Shown here: piece by piece, positions 4,516 to 5,750 of the stretch | How positions within the stretch are numbered: position 1 is the first letter of the stretch | Layout of the letters: every line of letters starts with the position of its first letter | NCBI GenBank assembly: GCA_021812025.1 | Contig: JAKAPD010000039.1 | Location: forward strand, 1 to 5,750 | DNA length: 5,750 nucleotides | Reading direction: 5' to 3' | Source: Microcaldota archaeon | GTDB taxonomy: Archaea > Micrarchaeota > Micrarchaeia > Micrarchaeales > Micrarchaeaceae | Program-made: the position numbers and the translations under genes | Notes under the pieces: model-generated | What the model saw: the letters and a program-made list of their open reading frames with translations, nothing else | Databases searched by the model: none | Told to the model about the DNA's origin: nothing

Positions 4516-5517
4516 ATGGTGACGACGACTGCCATGGAGAAGAAAGAGCAAGCCACTCCGCACGACAAACAGCATAAAACCGAGCACCAGCCGCATCCTT
4601 TCCATTTGCTCCGTCGAGGACATCCTCTGAACTGGCTAAGGGCGGAATTCGAAAGGGGCGCTAGCTGCAGCGATGCTTCGTTCTGGCACAAGACTGCGGA
4701 GAAAACGCTTGCGTTTATTGGGACAACATCGGCATTGGGCTACGCCGACACGCTGCACCTGCCGCAGTATTTCCCATACAACAAGTACTTCGCAGAGTTC
4801 CTGAATGCGCTCATACATCCGAATCCGCCGTTCACGCAAAGCCTTGTCGTAAATGCCGAATACCAAGCTTGGCTTATCCTTAGTACTGCTGCTGCCGGCA
4901 TTGGGGCTCTCTGGGCCTTCAAGGAAAAGGGTTGGGAATGGACTAGAAACCTTTTGAATGTAATAATGGTGCTTCCAGCACTTGTCATTATGGACTTCAC
5001 CTCTGCAGAGATAACGTACTATGAGCAGAATGGGCATTTCACCGCTGTGCTGCCTACAGCCGATTACACATGGAGAGCGGGACAGTTCGGGAATACCGCC
5101 CTGGGTTGGATAGTCAATGTAATAAACCAGCCGTCTGTGCTGTTCCCCGGCTGGATATTTGGATACGACCTTGCTGCTGTTTCCGTGCTTGCCTATGTTG
5201 GCCTGCAGACGGGCATATCGCTATATCTTCACTTAACCAGGAAAGAGATAAGCGGCGCGATTGGTTATATCGAGCGAAAGGCCAGGAGGCTCCTAGGCCG
5301 TTTTACAGACATTAAGGAAGAGGCAAACACACCTATGGCGCCTGCCGCACTTGGAAAAGCGGGCGGGGTCCTAATAATGCTTGGGGCGTTGGGCGCCGCC
5401 GGTTCAGCTGCTATGCACGACGGAGGCGCGGCATTGGCATCCGTGCTTGGAATGAGCAGCGGAGCACCGCTTTTGAAAATGGGATTTAAAGACAGCAGGC
5501 ACCCGCATCCGGCATAG
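4516..5517 (+). CDS. Multi-pass membrane protein of unknown function with histidine-rich ends
   Basis: The 333-residue protein begins with about 60 hydrophilic residues holding six histidines between 16 and 36. Likely membrane segments by eye are 118-136 (AWLILSTAAAGIGALWAF), 143-160 (RNLLNVIMVLPALVIMD nearby), 217-240 (LAAVSVLAYVGLQTGISLYL) and 283-313, a Gly/Ala-rich pair that may be one or two spans. Segments near 64-79 and 192-214 are weaker. A basic cytoplasmic-type loop (ERKARRLLGR, 253-262) precedes the last segment, and the tail ends DSRHPHPA. There is no cleavable signal peptide. I recognise no transporter or enzyme family. The histidines at both ends could bind a metal, but that is inference. 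It has its own promoter, and the next gene also has one, so it appears monocistronic. A second in-frame ATG at 4534 is less well placed. Confidence 0.78.
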   Translation: MVTTTAMEKKEQATPHDKQHKTEHQPHPFHLLRRGHPLNWLRAEFERGASCSDASFWHKTAEKTLAFIGTTSALGYADTLHLPQYFPYNKYFAEFLNALIHPNPPFTQSLVVNAEYQAWLILSTAAAGIGALWAFKEKGWEWTRNLLNVIMVLPALVIMDFTSAEITYYEQNGHFTAVLPTADYTWRAGQFGNTALGWIVNVINQPSVLFPGWIFGYDLAAVSVLAYVGLQTGISLYLHLTRKEISGAIGYIERKARRLLGRFTDIKEEANTPMAPAALGKAGGVLIMLGALGAAGSAAMHDGGAALASVLGMSSGAPLLKMGFKDSRHPHPA

Positions 5518-5584
5518 TGGGAGAATAGCATACTGCTCTCGCAATCATACGCAAGCTCAAAGAACTCCAGAAGCCCATGGAAGC

Positions 5585-5593
5585 TTTAAATAT
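5585..5593 (+). promoter_or_regulatory. TATA box for the gene at the right edge
   Basis: The box TTTAAATAT, followed by CTTG, begins 40 bases before the ATG at 5625. A short leader of about ten bases is expected. GAGGT at 5606-5610 resembles a ribosome binding site but probably lies just upstream of the transcription start. Confidence 0.75.
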
Positions 5594-5624
5594 CTTGTCG
5601 GAATAGAGGTTTGGAAGTGTAATT

Positions 5625-5750
5625 ATGACGAGCTTAGCAGTTCCAATTCCGAATTTTGAGCCAATGGTTGTGAAAGCGGAGAACACGCTTAAAAGCAGCA
5701 GCAGGGTTGCCGAACTCTGTAGAAGGGGAAACAGGATAAGCATCTTGATA
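5625..5750 (+). CDS. N-terminal 42 residues of an unrecognised protein (3' end outside window)
   Basis: The frame opens at the ATG behind a well-placed TATA box and is still open at the window edge. The visible part starts with a short Pro-containing stretch (SLAVPIPNFEPM, residues 3-14). A helical, basic segment follows (ENTLKSSSRVAELCRRGNR, 19-37), and a hydrophobic strand begins (ISILI). There is no signal peptide. The arrangement of a basic helix followed by a strand would suit a soluble alpha/beta or nucleic-acid-binding protein, but too little is visible to name a family. Confidence 0.7.
   Translation, partial: MTSLAVPIPNFEPMVVKAENTLKSSSRVAELCRRGNRISILI

Overview
The window reads as a piece of archaeal chromosome. 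Six of the genes that begin in it are preceded by the same A/T box (TTTAAATAT or TTAAATAT), placed 31 to 40 bases before the chosen start codon. That is the layout of archaeal TATA promoters giving leaderless or very short-leader mRNAs. Arginine is mostly written AGG/AGA and isoleucine often ATA, gaps are short, and every supported gene is on the + strand. The many unrecognised proteins would fit a poorly characterised lineage such as a DPANN/Micrarchaeota-like or Thermoplasmata-like archaeon, but nothing here fixes the taxon.

Layout. Bases 2-214 are the C-terminal end of an unrecognised protein. A monocistronic DUF218 (YdcF/SanA-like) gene follows at 302-949. Next come a 66-residue charged protein (1027-1227) and an unrecognised 185-residue protein (1313-1870), each with its own promoter; the two promoters are near copies. 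A hairpin followed by a T run closes that group at 1877-1905.

A three-gene operon then runs from the promoter at 1920-1928: an unrecognised 255-residue protein (1960-2727), an unrecognised 308-residue protein coupled to it by a TGATG stop/start overlap (2727-3653), and a NADAR-family protein (3679-4326). NADAR proteins act on ADP-ribose-type substrates, including the ADP-ribose that DarT toxins put on guanine, and YbiA acts on riboflavin intermediates. The NADAR gene is therefore the main functional clue to the operon.

Bases 4327-4515 are non-coding apart from a weak candidate for a tiny transcript, and end in a hairpin. A 333-residue membrane protein with histidine-rich ends follows (4516-5517). 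The window closes with the first 42 codons of another promoter-driven gene (5625 onward).

Only two proteins can be given a family with confidence: DUF218 and NADAR. The strongest candidate for something undescribed is the NADAR operon with its two unknown coupled partners. Calling it a defence or ADP-ribosylation system is inference, because no toxin or transferase family is recognisable in it. No tRNA, rRNA, CRISPR array, insertion sequence or attachment site was seen.
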